A stretch of 64,000 nt of DNA, from the NCBI RefSeq assembly GCF_035582795.1, contig NC_134367.1, forward strand, positions 122,529,562 to 122,593,561, given 5' to 3'. Within the stretch, counting starts at the first letter, position 1, and each line of letters begins with the position of its first letter. The notes under the pieces are model-generated. The model made no database searches. It had not been told where the DNA came from and saw only the letters and a program-made list of their open reading frames with translations. The position numbers were made by a program, and so were the translations under genes. The DNA is from Mycteria americana (taxonomy: Eukaryota > Chordata > Aves > Ciconiiformes > Ciconiidae). Positions 26,560 through 38,682 of this stretch are shown here, in pieces.

Positions 26560-26960
26560 TGCCACTCAGCCAAGATGCTGAAGCACTTTAGATGTCTTAA
26601 TTCATCCTCTCAGCAAATAGCCAAGCCTCTGCACAGCAAAGTGCTCGTGGTAACAGTACAACACAATGGGGAAAATACAGTATAGAAAAATATGATGGTT
26701 TTATGTCTTTTATGTCTTATACTGCAAACACATAAAAACAATTAGGGTTTGGAGAATATTTTTTAAAAGCAAAGAGAATGATTGGCAAGGCAGAGAAAAT
26801 AAATATTATACCCCTGAGAGGGTTAGGGACATATTATTTTTCCAATTTTACAGAAGAGAAATGCCAGATCAAAATTACTTTCCCAAGATCACACAGGGTG
26901 ATCCTGCCACCCTTTCTATTGAGTAGTTCTTACTCAAGGGTTTGTCTGTCTTCGTGCCCA
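26560..26960 (+). repeat. Decayed ancient LINE/SINE-type repeat, copy 2
   Basis: GAAGCACTTTAGATGTCTTA and ATTCATCCTCTCAGCA are followed, after about 230 bp, by CCAATTTTACAGAAGAGAAA and TCCCAAGATCACACAGG. The block order is as in the 23.4-kb copy, with an insertion or extra divergence between the blocks. Confidence 0.45.
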
Positions 26961-28429
26961 GAGACCTCTGCGTTTTAGAGACTTTAAAGCTTGCTATCCA
27001 GTGGTGTAAATTTACGGTGTATTAGCTACTCTATATTTATTCCCCTCATATATATCTTTTCAAAGTAAGCTACCTCACCCAAAGGCACTTTCAGAAGTGT
27101 AAGGCCAGCGGTAACGCTGCTAAAAGAATTAACACTGTCCCACATAATTAGCAATAATTAGTACTGGTCAGAACAGGAGTTAATGCACACTGGCGGACGT
27201 AAATTCTGCCTTTGCGTCCCCGTGCCGACATAAAACCAGTCTGGGAATAAGATCCCACTGGGTGCAAAAGTGAAGGGACCAGGTTGGTTATCTGATGCCT
27301 TGTGATGCCTGAGCTCAAATTCTCTCTATTCCAGACCTTTCTTCCCATCGTGAAAGCCTGCACCCTCTTTTCAGCAAGGTAATAGTTCTGCCAGTAATCC
27401 CAGAGGTATTTCATAATCTATCATTTCTGCGGGTCTTAGGGAGGGGAAAAAAACCCTGGGCTTCAAAACCAGAGGCTGCAGCGATACAACCAAATACCTT
27501 CAGGGAGCATTTAATAGCTTCCCACTATGGGGTTAACCGTTTGTGGCAGCAAAACTGAATGACAGGCTCAACAGCAAAGACGAAAAACAATCAAAAGAAG
27601 AAAATATCAAAACAAATTCAAGCTATCCCCCTTCTGCGGGTGAGAAGCCGGTGAGGCGATGGGTGGCTTTGCATAGGGAGGAAGGTGCGTGCTGGGGCAC
27701 AGCTGGTGTGTGTGTGTGAGTGCCAGCGCACATCTGGCATATGCATGGATTCGGGATGCCGGAGCAAACTGTTTGGGAAATGGGTGGGAAGCGAAGAACT
27801 GAGCACATAGAGAAACTACTTCCCTAACGCTTCAAACGTATTTTATTTCAAACTGTGTTTTCTACAACTTGTCCGAGGTTGGGCCTGTCCTCCTTGCGGT
27901 AGGTCTTGAGATTTTAAAGAAAAGATGGATTATACAAAGTTGCCTGGCTGCAAACACCCTCTTTCCTTCCTCCCTTTGAAGAGGATTTGCCGAAACATAG
28001 CCCTCTATAGTTATAAATACGTGAAAGGGGAAAACTTAGTAAAGTGGATGGTAATCTTCTGGGCTGAAACCCCTCATTTTCACTCCTAGATGATTGCTGT
28101 GCTTATTGAGTTCAAGAAAACAACTTAGCAAACACAAGCAGAGCCTCACAATATAATCACAAAGAAAAATGAACTTTTCTAACACAGAGACCGCCCGCTT
28201 CAGCTCATTGGAACAGCAATTGAAAGCCAGGTTTTATCGGGGTTTGAAGGCCATGCAGGCTGAATCGCCGTAGGTGCTGGGATTGAGTCTGATTTCCAGC
28301 ATCGCTGAGATCCATCTGCTTCCACCATCTTCACCCAGACCTGCTGGAGCTGAACACCATTTGTAATCAGGGCCCAGCTGGTCTCTAGAAACGGGCCTTT
28401 TCCAAGCAGGAAAGCGATTTGAAGTGTAA
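26961..28429. other. Gene-free flank, nothing recognised
   Basis: No coding exon, RNA gene or repeat family was recognised. There is only a short (GT)n near 27,708. Confidence 0.55.
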
Positions 28430-28800
28430 TTTTAGATTAACTTTTAAAAATACAGAGATAAAACCCTGTATGGACACTCACTTTGATTTAAACTGATCTT
28501 ACATTGATTTTGCTTAATTGATGATGAGGGATTCATTTGAGCTAAACAAACAGAAACTACTCATAAATTGAAATTAGATGTTTTTTCTTCTGGGCTTTGC
28601 CTCATTTTAGCTAGTTTAAGGACCTGACCGAAGTTAAAGCCGGGATATTTTTATGTCGGCTAGTTTTGGCTAGAAACCTGTGGGCCTGTTTGTGCCGGCT
28701 CGTCAGGCGCTTGTAAATGGATTTCATTTTGATCAAAGCAAGTGGAGGCAATGTGACTCTCAGCCCGCTGGAGAGGGACCCCCAAGGTGACGTCAGCCGA
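28430..28800. promoter_or_regulatory. Candidate enhancer with full CRE at its 3' edge
   Basis: The AT-rich block (ATTTTAGATTAAC, TTGATTTAAACTG, CTTAATTGATGATG) is followed at 28,788-28,795 by TGACGTCA, the full palindromic cAMP-response element, set in GC-richer DNA. Confidence 0.35.
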
Positions 28801-31699
28801 GGGAAGAGTCACTGAGTGCAGCCAATGTGTCGCAGAAGAACTTCAAAGCACGATCCATAGGCAACCTTGGCTAGGAGCAGGGAACAGATCCAAGGGAAAA
28901 CATGAGGCAGGCAGGCTTGGCTTCCTAAACAAAATCTATATTAAGAGACAGGCAGGTAAGAAGAGCTTTAGAAAAAGCACTGGAAAGAGGGAATGGAATA
29001 AACTACATGCCCAGAGCAACAAGTGGTCCTGTGGTGGAGTTTTCTTAGGAGGTCTCTTAGTCAAAACTCTGGGTTTTTTAATATGCTGATGAGGTAAAGT
29101 TCGTCTGAGAGTTAGTGGCTGTTTGTGGTGGTCTCATCATGCGTTTGGAGGAACACACAAACCCACCAGGCAGTGAACAAGCAATCAAAGGAGGTGAAGA
29201 CCCAGGAGCCACGCTCTGTGGAGGCAAAGGACAGCACAGGAAGACTAAGCAAGGAATGTGTGTCAAGCCACATTGTGTATCTTTGATGCCCACACTGTTG
29301 TTTTCTGAGAATGGCTTTGGGAGGAGCCACCTGAGTCAAGAAGGCAAGAGATCCTTTCAGGTGTCCCTCATGGAGGAGCCTGGCCGAACATCCCAATGGC
29401 CAGAAGAAGAAATGAGGCGGTTATCTGCCTCCCGACCCAACAGGCCAACGAAGGTGCTGTAAGGACATCTAGTGAAGAGTGCTGCCAGCGGATCTCAGCC
29501 CACGTGAAGCTAAGTGATGTCTCAGTAAGGAAATATTCGGGATAACTGTAGCTCTTCTGAAAAACTGTGAAGAGTACTGCAAATACATGCAACTGTCATA
29601 AAACCTTCCAGTCTGGAGATGCACAGCAAGAGAAAGCCTATTGCTCACAAGAGTTTGTCGTCCAAGTAGGGAGGGAGGGAGGAGGATGCAGCATTATCAG
29701 GTACGGAAACCCAGGGCAGAAAGCCACCAGCCACTCGAGTTCAGCGAGGCAAAGATTTTTAAAGCAGAATTTGAACTGTGTAGGGAAGTCAGACAGTGGA
29801 GCTTTCCCCTAACTTATAGACCCAACATGTGCTTCTAATACAGAAACTACAGCAGAAGCTAGAGTTACTGCAAGACTGAGCGTACTAATGAATCAAATTG
29901 TCTCTACACGACTTCAAAGGCTTTGGGAAGAAGCAAGAATAACTAGAAATGTAACACTAATGGCAAGGACAACGTGGCTGGCGCTGGTGAAACCCGGTGA
30001 GGGTCTCTTCATCAACAGAGAGGCGTAGTGTGTATGGAAAAGGCTGAAAAAAAATTAATCTGGTGGTGCTGTACAGCAAAGGAGAAGGAGCAGCAGCAGC
30101 CTCAACTTTGGCGAGAATAAAAGCGAAGCAGAATGGGCTTGGTGGGAAAATGGGGTGAGCAGTACGGTAATAAAATTTGAAAAGAGGACCAAAGGAAGAA
30201 GCATTTCAAATACTAGCAAGGACAGGAGAATAATAGAAAGGGTTACAAATGATCAGCAATGCAGACGACTATAATAAACTATAATAAACTTCAACTTGGA
30301 AACATAAAAGAAGATATATGATCTAGGATGATATGGCAAAAATAATTTAAATTCTGTGGGGGGAGAGATCTGGGCAAGGTCCAGGGTTGCTATTTATGAG
30401 TTAATGAAGAGAGGGGTGGGAACAGCTTGTCTTCATGCAGAGGCCTGAGAGGCAGAGTATCTCACCTCTGTTCCTTGCACCACCACGTAGTTTCTTGGTC
30501 GAGTCCCTTGAAAACGTTCTGTACTTCAAGTGCTCTGGCTGTGGAATGAGGATTTCCCGTCTCGCACACATGCTCGTAAGATGTTCGTCTGCTATGGTGG
30601 CAACCCTGATGCCGCAAGCCATCACACAAGGTTTGGCTGAGCGGTCTCCTTTCAGGGGGTGCACTCAAGCAAGATCAAATTAAAAGGGACGGTAGAAATG
30701 GAGAGGAGGACCGAAGCGATAGCCAGGCTAGTGCATCTCCATGGTTCACCTTTATCTGACGGGGGGTAAATGCATCTCAGAAAACTTGACTCCATTCTGC
30801 TCCTGTTTGCATCCAGAGAGGCATAAAAGCGGTGTTTTGAGGGAAAAAGAGGGGTGAGGCAAAGAATTCAGTGTCCCCAAAATCCCCTGCGAACTGCTTG
30901 GGTGGGCAGAGCCTGCTGACGTGCTTTTGTTGGCTCCACAACGGAGAGGTTCAAAGCTACTTTGGTCATGTCTACGTGCGCTACGATGGATATCTACCTT
31001 CAGAAAGGTACAACCCTTTTCAAAAGATGACTTTCAACGAGACTTGGGCCGGTAGAGGACTCCTGAAGTGTGGCTTACTGCCCACGTTTGCTAAAGATGG
31101 TTTATATCTCTGGCAGGAATTAGGTGCCAAATTTTGTGTGGACGATGGTTACTGTAGTGTTGAGAAAAGAAGCAAAATATCTTTGGAAAATTGAACTGAA
31201 AGGTTGAATGGTGGGATAGTCCCCCTCAAAGCATGCTGAGAGCCTTCTTAGCTAAAATACAGAGTATTCGATTGATCTGAAGTCTACTAAATGCAAGGAA
31301 ATAATATTGCAGTTGAGGAGAGCATAGCTGATTGCTCTACTAGATGTTTCCCTGGTTCCATGTAAAAAAAACCTCCCTTTCCAGAGTTTGGGTTCCTATC
31401 TGATTTCTTGTCCTGTTGCCACGACTTAGTGAAGATAACAGCAGGAGAGCATTTTCTTTAAAGTACAATTACAGCTTCTCAAGCAAAGCTAACATCCTCA
31501 AGGAAAAAAAGTGATCGGTGGGGTAAGCTGGAAGAAAACGCTCTCTTGATGCATCTCAGTGGATTCTTCTGACTGGGGTTTCCCTTTGACAACTGCAGAT
31601 CCCTGCAGATCTTTCTATGAACCCTTTAAACAAGCCACACAAAATGACCGTTAGCGTCACGTCATCGTGCAGGATGCTCCGAATCCCCGAGCCGTCGGA
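28801..31699. other. Purine-rich, gene-free flank
   Basis: The + strand of 28,800-30,330 is A/G-rich and poor in homeodomain cores, so it looks like an old insertion or transcribed non-coding sequence, with no family recognised. A short duplicated CTATAATAAA lies near 30,270. The open frame at 30,871-31,194 starts at GTG and has no family match. Confidence 0.45.
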
Positions 31700-33085
31700 G
31701 TTTCCCATCTGAAACCAGCGCATGGGCCTGACTCGGTCCCCGCACATCTTGCCAGCCCCTCATCACAGACCCACGAGGCCGGCGGGGAGCAGCCGGGGGC
31801 CGAGCCACGATGCGGGGCTGCCCTCACCGTGGCTGCGGGGCCGCGGGGGAGGCGATGCTGCTGCTGCCATGTGGGAGGCCCAGGGTTCGGGAGGCAGCTC
31901 CTGGGGCTGGGGCCCCTCCGAGGGGACGCTTGCTCTGCTCGGAGGAAAGTGCAGCTTTCACCGCCTCCCTCCCCGACCCCCCCTCCTTCTCTCCTTCACT
32001 TTTTTTTCCTCCCTGCCTGCTTCTCACAGCTGCTGCCTTGGGGAGCCGGCCTTGGTGCGGGAGGAGGCCGCCTTCCCCTGCAAGGCTCAAGGGCAAGGGC
32101 GGCTGCCTCTGCCCTGACCTCCGAGTGGGGAGGACGGAGAGGGGACGGCAAAGCGGTGGGCAGCACAGGCAGAGGATGAGCACTCCTGTCCTCGGAGGCG
32201 AAGCCCGGCTCTGTGGTTTGGGGCTGACGTGGCTTGCGTGGCACTGCTGTGACTGGGGAGGCGTAGGGAAAGGGGGGACGCCGCGTTTGAGTGCCTCTCC
32301 TCCAAGGGAGGTTTTAAAAATGGTTAGCGAGGAGGGTTTCTTCCTAAGTTGTCCTCAGAGCGGTCCTTCGTGTGCGCACACACACGCATACCCACATACG
32401 CTTTTCTCACGGCCGTCATAGCTGCCCAAAAATTGTCCAAGGGAGCTCAGAAATAGAGAGACACATACGTCCACATGCTCACCTATAAGACCCCGAAGTG
32501 AATGACAGCCACCCATCCCGGCTGTCACACGCTCTCCCGCAGATCCCCTCTGCTTGCCTGCACTCGCACACCAACCCGGGTCCAAACCGCGCAGAGATGA
32601 CCCGCTTGTGCCCTAATAAACGCTGCAAAACGAAGGAGCAAGAGCAACTTGAAGCTCTTTGGCAGCCCTTTATTTTTTTTCTCTTTTTTTTGTTCCTTGC
32701 CGAGAGAATTGTTTGCGGGTGGGAGAGAGAGCTGTTTAAATAGCTCTGCGGCTCCATTTAGTAAAGTCAATATGCAATTATGCAGAAGTCTATGATAATG
32801 CGCCCGCAGATGCAGATAGCGGCGGGTTGCGCTGTCCTGGGGGGAGCTGCGGGCAGCCGGTAACTCTTGGGGGGGGGGTGCCGGGACCCTGGCCCTTTCC
32901 CCTGCCTCCCCGGCCCCTTGCACGCCCAAGCACGGGTCCGTGCCCGGGGCCGGGGCTGGGGGGTCCGGCGGGGCCGGGCCGGGCTGGGTGCGGGTCCCGG
33001 GAGCTCCCGGCGCCGCCCGCCCTCCCCCGGGGCCGCCCCGAGCCCCTGCGCGACCCGCCCCGCCCCGGCGGACACAGAGCTTTGC
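31700..33085. promoter_or_regulatory. Upstream CpG-rich segment, 6-8 kb before MEIS1
   Basis: Two CpG-rich blocks (about 31,760-32,280 and 32,820-33,070) surround an AT-richer spacer with ATGCAATTATGCA (32,772-32,784), which carries two ATGCA cores 8 bp apart. It may be a distal promoter for a non-coding RNA or the outer part of the MEIS1 island domain. No coding exon is recognisable. Confidence 0.45.
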
Positions 33086-33480
33086 TCCTGATTTTCCTTT
33101 ATATTTGTAATTTATAAAGCGTGGGTGATTTATACCCAACTTTACCCAGATGGTGTCGTTCGCAGAAAGCCATCTCCGCGGCTTGAAGGGCAAGCCCGAG
33201 CCTTCAGAGAGCCCCCCGGCTTCCTCCCGTCCCACCGTGCTTAACAACCCCAGATCCCCGCGCCCATTAATGCCCATCCTCTGCAATCGGATCAGAGGCA
33301 AGGCGAAATAGTTCTGTAATGGGCTCATTAGCCAAGCTGAATACGGGGTTAGGTAATAGGAATGGAGCAATACTGAAAATTAGTTTGGAGGAAAACACCA
33401 AATGGAAAGGCTCTGACAAAACTCCGCTTTGCTCTAGTGCAGCCGAGGTACTGTCAGATACCAATGTTCAATTCCCTGTG
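33086..33480. promoter_or_regulatory. Candidate enhancer block with a HOX-PBX site
   Basis: AT-rich, low-complexity-free DNA just downstream of a CpG block contains TGATTTAT (33,126-33,133, HOX-PBX type), CCCATTAATGCCC and GGCTCATTAGCCAAGC. The composition is typical of conserved developmental enhancers. Conservation itself cannot be tested here. Confidence 0.35.
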
Positions 33481-33642
33481 GTTTGAAATTGGAGTGTTAT
33501 TTTGTTAGTCGCTAATGTGCTTCTCGTACTATGTCGCAAGTCCTTTCAGGCTCATTTACAAGGGTAAGATACTTCGTTCGACTCTTTAGAAGAGGGGCGT
33601 TCAACTTTTTATACCCGGGGCACGGGATCATTGAATTTCTGC

Positions 33643-33686
33643 TTTACGTGCTTTAGGAAAGTACTTTATGCGCTTTAGGAAAGTAT
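33643..33686 (+). repeat. 22-bp tandem duplication
   Basis: Two diverged copies share GCTTTAGGAAAGTA, the first preceded by TTTACGT and the second by TTTATGC. It is a short local duplication in the upstream CpG-flanking region. Confidence 0.7.
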
Positions 33687-35530
33687 CCGTAGTCCCTTGC
33701 TGATAAAAGATCAGGCAGGTTGTCGTTTTCCTTCAAAGGCAGCAATTTTACCCGCAGAGACGAGCTCGGAGCTGAGCTTAGCCCAGAAGAAGTGGGGAAA
33801 GTCTCTAGCAAAAAAGGTATCGAATATTTTAGGCTAATGTCACCCTCTGTTGAACTCTGGCAAGTGGCTCCGAAGGCAGAGAGCCGTCGGAGTTGGTCGG
33901 CTACAAGTGGCAGAGGGGTTTGCTTATACCTTCATTTAACATACTTAAAACCCCTATTGTTCAGCTACGTGGGTGTCTCCGGCTTTTTAGGCTCCGTGCG
34001 TGCATATGTGTGGCTTCAGAAGAGACGCTTAGAGATCTTGGCTTTAAAAAACTCCTTTGAGCTCACGTAGACGACTAGATTTTTATCTACGCGTACAGTC
34101 GGCTGCTGACACTCTCTGTAAGCACGACAAAGGCTTTGCATTTCACAGCCCCGCTGCGCCTCTCGTCCCGCGAAAGTCCAGGGTTCGTGGTTTGTTTTGT
34201 TTTTTTTTTTTTTTAAAGGTGGGTTTTGGTTTTTTTTAAACAAAACCGAAAAAACCTTTTTTTTCTGCATCTCTTCTTGAACTTTGGTTTTTGGAGGAGA
34301 GCATCCCCGCCGGCACGGAGCGGAGAGCCGAGCGGGCAGGGAGAGGGGAGAGGGGAATCACCCAGCCTGGCTGCCTCTGCCTGCGAGCATCCGCGGCTCG
34401 GGCACGGGCAAAGGCTCGGGCACTGAAAACGGCAACGTGTGTGCTTCGTTTAAGCCGAGACTAAGGCTGTGCTGGCGTAAATCCCCCTCCGGCTGCTGTC
34501 GAGGCACCAAGCCGATTGCCTTTGCTCCCCCCGCCAGCATCCTCGGGGCTGGGAGCTGCCCGGGCTGGGAGCGCTCCCGCTGCCCCACGGCTGCAGCCGG
34601 CTGGTGGCGGAGGAGAAGGTTTTTAACCATTTGCAAATATTTACCCCCTTCTTTTTTTTATTTCCCTCCCCCCACATATTTAGCTAATGTCCAACCGCCT
34701 CCCACGGGGAAACTCAAGCCATCTTTACCGTACCCCCCCTTAATGCAGCTGATGGCTTCGCGCTCTGCAGTCAATAAAATCCCGAGCGCTTAAAAGTGGA
34801 GTTTTTATACAATTATGCAGGTGGAACCGAAGGAAATAATAATTGCGTCTACGGCTTTTCTGTCCGGGAATAGCTTTTCTTCTGCTTCTACCGAGAAATT
34901 CGGCGCCTCCGGCCCCTCCAAATCACCGAAAAGTGTACTTTTCTCCCGCAGAAAGTTTGACGGCATTTCTGGCTGTAGTTTCCCCGTCGCCCAGTAGACG
35001 GCACAACAGCTCAATCCTTCAGATGCAAAACAGTCGGGCAGCTTTTTTTTTTTTTCCTTTTCTTTAATTAAGCAGCCAGAGTTTTATCCAGCAATTTTTT
35101 TCATCATTATTATTATTATTTCATTCAACGAGAAGTATAGTAATATCAGTCGCAAAGGGAGAGGGCTTGGCATAGGCAGGGAGTAAAGAAATGCGGGCAG
35201 GCAGCGGGGCTAAATACAGGTATCGCTGCAAACACCGGAGCGGAGCAGCGCTTCCGCAATACAAATGAACTTGTGGCGCCTAAAGAAAAAAAAAACCACA
35301 AATGCCAACCCCAAGACTATCGTGCTGCCGGGCTCTGGGGTTATTCCGGGGATTTTTTGGCTGAAATCGTCTAATTGTAGCGTGCAATGGGAAGGCTCCG
35401 CCGGGCAGGGGCTCAGGTCGGGCTCTGCTCTGTCTCGCCCGGGCTACCCCGAGGTGCCACCGCGGGGTAAAGCTGGCAGCCGCCGCAAACTTTTGTCCCT
35501 GAAAGGCTGCTTTTGTGCGTGCCTTGCTTT

Positions 35531-35579
35531 GCCTTGCCTTGCCTTGCCTTGCCTTGCCTTGCCTTGCCTTGCCTTGCCT
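35531..35579 (+). repeat. (GCCTT)n pentanucleotide microsatellite
   Basis: About ten near-perfect GCCTT units lie 4 kb upstream of the MEIS1 start. The flanks (GTGCGTGCCTTG and CTCCCCTCCG) are non-repetitive. Confidence 0.9.
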
Positions 35580-36999
35580 CCCCTCCGCCGGCACCGCTGC
35601 CGGAGAGAAGTTGAAGTGACAAAAATCCCGGCCAGTAACTCATTTCCCAGTTAATTTTATTAAAAAAAATTTATAGCGGTGTTTAGAAAGTTTTAAGACA
35701 ACCGTAAATTTTATTGGGAATATTTTACGAAGCCCTCCATTTAATTAATAAAAGACCCCCATAACTTCTGCAAACGTCAGGGCCGGCGGTGGGGCGGGAG
35801 CGGACAGACATCCCCCCCTCCCCGCCTCTCCCCGGGGCCGCCGCGGCCGGGACGCCGGTCCCGCATCGCCCGCCCCGGGCTGCCGGCGGCACCCAGGGCC
35901 CGAGCGGGTTTGCCCCTTGGCTGTCGGTACCAGCAGCTGACCCCGGGCTGACTGCCCGGCCGGACCCGCCGCTCTTTGTGTTCCGAATCGGGAGGGAGTA
36001 AACAAGCCCCGAAAGTCCAGGCGCTGCGCTTCGTCTGCTGGCTTAAACCCCTCGCAGTTAACCTCCTTTTATTATCACTTCCCCCCTCCTCCGTGGGTCT
36101 GTCCTTTAATAGGTCTTTAAACAGGTTGGCTTCTTTTTTCCCCCCCATCTCGCTTCCAACCGTTTCATCAGGCTCTGATTTTTCGGGTATCTCCGCACGT
36201 ATCGCTCATCCCCCCCCTTATCTGAAGCATTCCTGGATTATCTCTCGGCCGCCCTTCAAACGCTTTCTTCTGCGGTTTCTTGTTTATTTGTCTCTTCTGG
36301 TTGTTCCTATTTCAGTTTTCAAATTTCAATATTAATGATGAAAGAGCACACTTGGATGCTAATTCTCCCCCCCCCCCCCCAAAATCCCTGCTAGGAAGGC
36401 GGCAGGGAAGCCAGCTAGAAAACATCGGATTGTTCCTAGGTATGACTAATTCTTTCCTTAAGCTGGGAAATTCAGCCTGATTAAAAGCCTCATTTATTAT
36501 CCGATAGGCAAATGCACCCAGATTCCACCTCGTGGAGGAGGCTCCCTTGCTCCCCAGACGCCTTTTTTTGCCTCAGCTAGGCGGACCCCTCCGCGAAAGG
36601 CCCGTGGGGGGGAGACACGGGACCGGGGGGGCCGCCGGGGCCGCGCAGCGCACCGCGCTCCGCAGCGAGGCCGCTGCCCGGCCCGGGCACCCAGCAACCC
36701 CCCTCGCTCTTTGCTTTTTCTTCCCCCCCCGTGCCTCATTCCCCACGCTCCCCACGCTCCCCTCTCTCTCTCTCTCTCTTTCCACCGTGCGATGGGCAAG
36801 CGTCAATAGATTCCTGCAAAACAGCAAGTTTTGGCACAAAAAAAAACCAACCCACCCCAAAAAGAGCCGCTTTGCCTAAAAAGGCAGCGGGGCGAGATGC
36901 TGCGCGGGTCGCTGCCGCCGCGCAGCCCATCAGCCTCGGCGGGAGTTTACCGAGACAGCGCGGAACTGTCCGTTTACTTTTTCCCTTTTAATAGATGAT

Positions 37000-37260
37000 T
37001 AATTGCTGCCCGGATTAGGCTCCCCCCCCCCTCTTTTTTTTATGGCCGGTCTATTGCAAGCGGAGAGGCGCGCAGCGCCAATTTCTCGCAGCAAGCCCTA
37101 AGAGTAATAACTGTTTGCTAATTGTAAAATCCTTATCCAGAATGAGGTTTGGGCAAACAATTTGTACGACTGTAATTACATTGTAAAAGTGTTTTAGGCT
37201 GGGTTGCGCTGAATTAATCTTATAAAGGCCTGGTAGAGACGCTTAAAAGGGGGGTTTTTA
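37000..37260. promoter_or_regulatory. Candidate proximal regulatory block upstream of the promoter island
   Basis: Non-repetitive, AT-richer DNA sits between CpG-rich segments (AGAGTAATAACTG, TTTGCTAATTGTAAAAT, GACTGTAATTACATTGTAA, CTGAATTAATCTTATAAAGG). A TATAAAG lies at its end (37,221-37,227), but 2.4 kb from the start codon it is unlikely to be the main TATA. Confidence 0.3.
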
Positions 37261-38039
37261 GGTTTTTTTTTCTTCTTAATTTTTTGAGGAGGGGGAAGGA
37301 AGAAGGGATGGGGAGAGGAGGGGGTTGCTGCTCTGGGAGTTAAGCTGCAGCCTCCCCCTGCAAGAGACCTGCGAGATGGGGAATCGCTACCGAGCGCCGT
37401 TCCCCGGGCAAATAGATAGAGAGATCAACCCCACGCCCGTGGGTCGGCTCCCACCACGGACGCGTGGGGTGGGTGGGGGTTAGTGTATTAAAATGGCTCT
37501 TACCTGAGAGGTCTTTATTTCCCTCGCCGGGATAAAAGGCCGGTCCTAGCGGAAAGGGGGGGGGGGTGTCGAAACGGGTTTCCCTGAAGTTTGAGACGTG
37601 GCGGCGGGGCCCGAGCCGCTGCCCGCCGCTGCCCGCCACCCCCGGCGCCCGGCAGCGGAGCGGCTTCTCCCCTGCCCCGGGGGTTTTACCGGAGTAACCC
37701 CCCGCCGCTCCCCCCGCCACACACACACACCCAGCAGCTCACTCGGGGACCGCCGCACCGGGCTACCGGGCGGCGGGGGTTCTCCCTCTTCCCCCCGCTT
37801 CCCCGGGCAGGAGATGCGATGGGGCCGGGGAAGCTTTCCCCGCCAGCGCCCGGCCGGGGCTGCGCGCAGCCCGGCCCGCAGGTACGGGGAGGAAAGGACA
37901 CGGCGAGCTTTCCGCTCCCAGCCCGGCGGGGGCCCGCGGGACCACGGGGAGGGATGGCTGTGCTTTTGGACGGCAGCGGACCCCCAGCTACGCGGGTGGG
38001 GGGCGCACCCCGCGCAGGGCAGCGCGGCCGCGGAAGGGC

Positions 38040-38087
38040 GGGGGGGGGGGAGCGCGCCGGGGCGCCCCGGCGCGCTCCCCCCCCCCC
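38040..38087. repeat. 48-bp perfect GC-only palindrome
   Basis: G11 at 38,040-38,050 is followed by AGCGCGCCGGGGC (38,051-38,063). Its exact reverse complement follows without spacer (38,064-38,076), then a C run (38,077-38,093). The arms can pair over 24 bp with no loop. Only the two A/T positions flanking the homopolymers are not G or C. Confidence 0.85.
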
Positions 38088-38129
38088 CCCCCCGCGGCGC
38101 GCCGGTCCGAGCCCCGCTTCCCGCCCGGA

Positions 38130-38169
38130 CCAATGGGGGCGCGGCGCGGGGCGGCGCGGCGCTGATTGG
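38130..38169 (+). promoter_or_regulatory. Paired CCAAT boxes (NF-Y type)
   Basis: CCAAT at 38,130-38,134 and the reverse ATTGG at 38,165-38,169 are about 35 bp apart, close to three helical turns, embedded in GC boxes. Paired CCAAT boxes at this spacing are typical of NF-Y-dependent promoters and support a core promoter just downstream. Confidence 0.55.
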
Positions 38170-38642
38170 TCGGCGGCGGCGCGGCGGCGGCGGCCGGGGG
38201 CTGGGTGAGCTCACTCGGCCGGCGGCCGCGGGGGGAGCCGCCGGGGGGGGGGGGGGGGGGAGAGGCAGGCGGGGGAGCGAGGGGCGGGCGGCGGCGCGGC
38301 CCCGGGGCGCTGCGCGGGCGCGGAGCGGGGCGGCGGCGGCGGCAGACAAAGGGGACGGGAGCGCCCCCACACCCACCCGTGGGGCGGACACACTGGGGGG
38401 GGGGCGGAGGGCAGGGCCGGGAGGGGGCGGTGTATCCAGCACAACACCCCCCCCCCCTCCCCAAGCGGGGCGGGGGCGCGGCGCTGCGCGGGCGCGGGGC
38501 GGGCGGCGCGCCCCCCTGCGCCGGTGGCGGAGTTGCTGCCGCCCAGCGCATTGTGTAAGACGCGACCTGTTATGGCCACCACTACTTCCGGGTTCCCGCA
38601 GTCTGCTCCAGCCCGGCGCTGCGCTGCGCTCGCCGCGGCGGT

Positions 38643-38682
<40 letters not shown>
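38643..38682 (+). repeat. (CGG)13 trinucleotide repeat in promoter/leader
   Basis: An uninterrupted GCG/CGG run of 40 bp lies just downstream of the ETS site. It is inside an ATG-initiated frame (38,572-38,940) that would read it as polyarginine if transcribed. Length polymorphism is likely. Confidence 0.8.

Larger units (their letters stand above)
33690..37369. other. CpG-rich and AT-rich mosaic upstream of the promoter
   Basis: It alternates CpG-rich blocks (34,300-34,620, 35,780-36,000, 36,530-36,960) with AT-rich unique blocks (35,640-35,775 with CAGTTAATTTTATTAAA, and 37,000-37,260). It includes C14 (36,367-36,380) and the GCCTT array. No coding exon is supported. Confidence 0.5.

Noticed and set aside
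30871-31194. 107-codon open frame (+)
   Set aside because: It opens at GTG rather than ATG, has no family similarity and lies in gene-free flank.
37221-37227. TATAAAG as the MEIS1 TATA box
   Set aside because: It lies 2.4 kb before the start codon and upstream of the whole CpG island promoter with its CCAAT and ETS sites, so it is unlikely to direct the main start.
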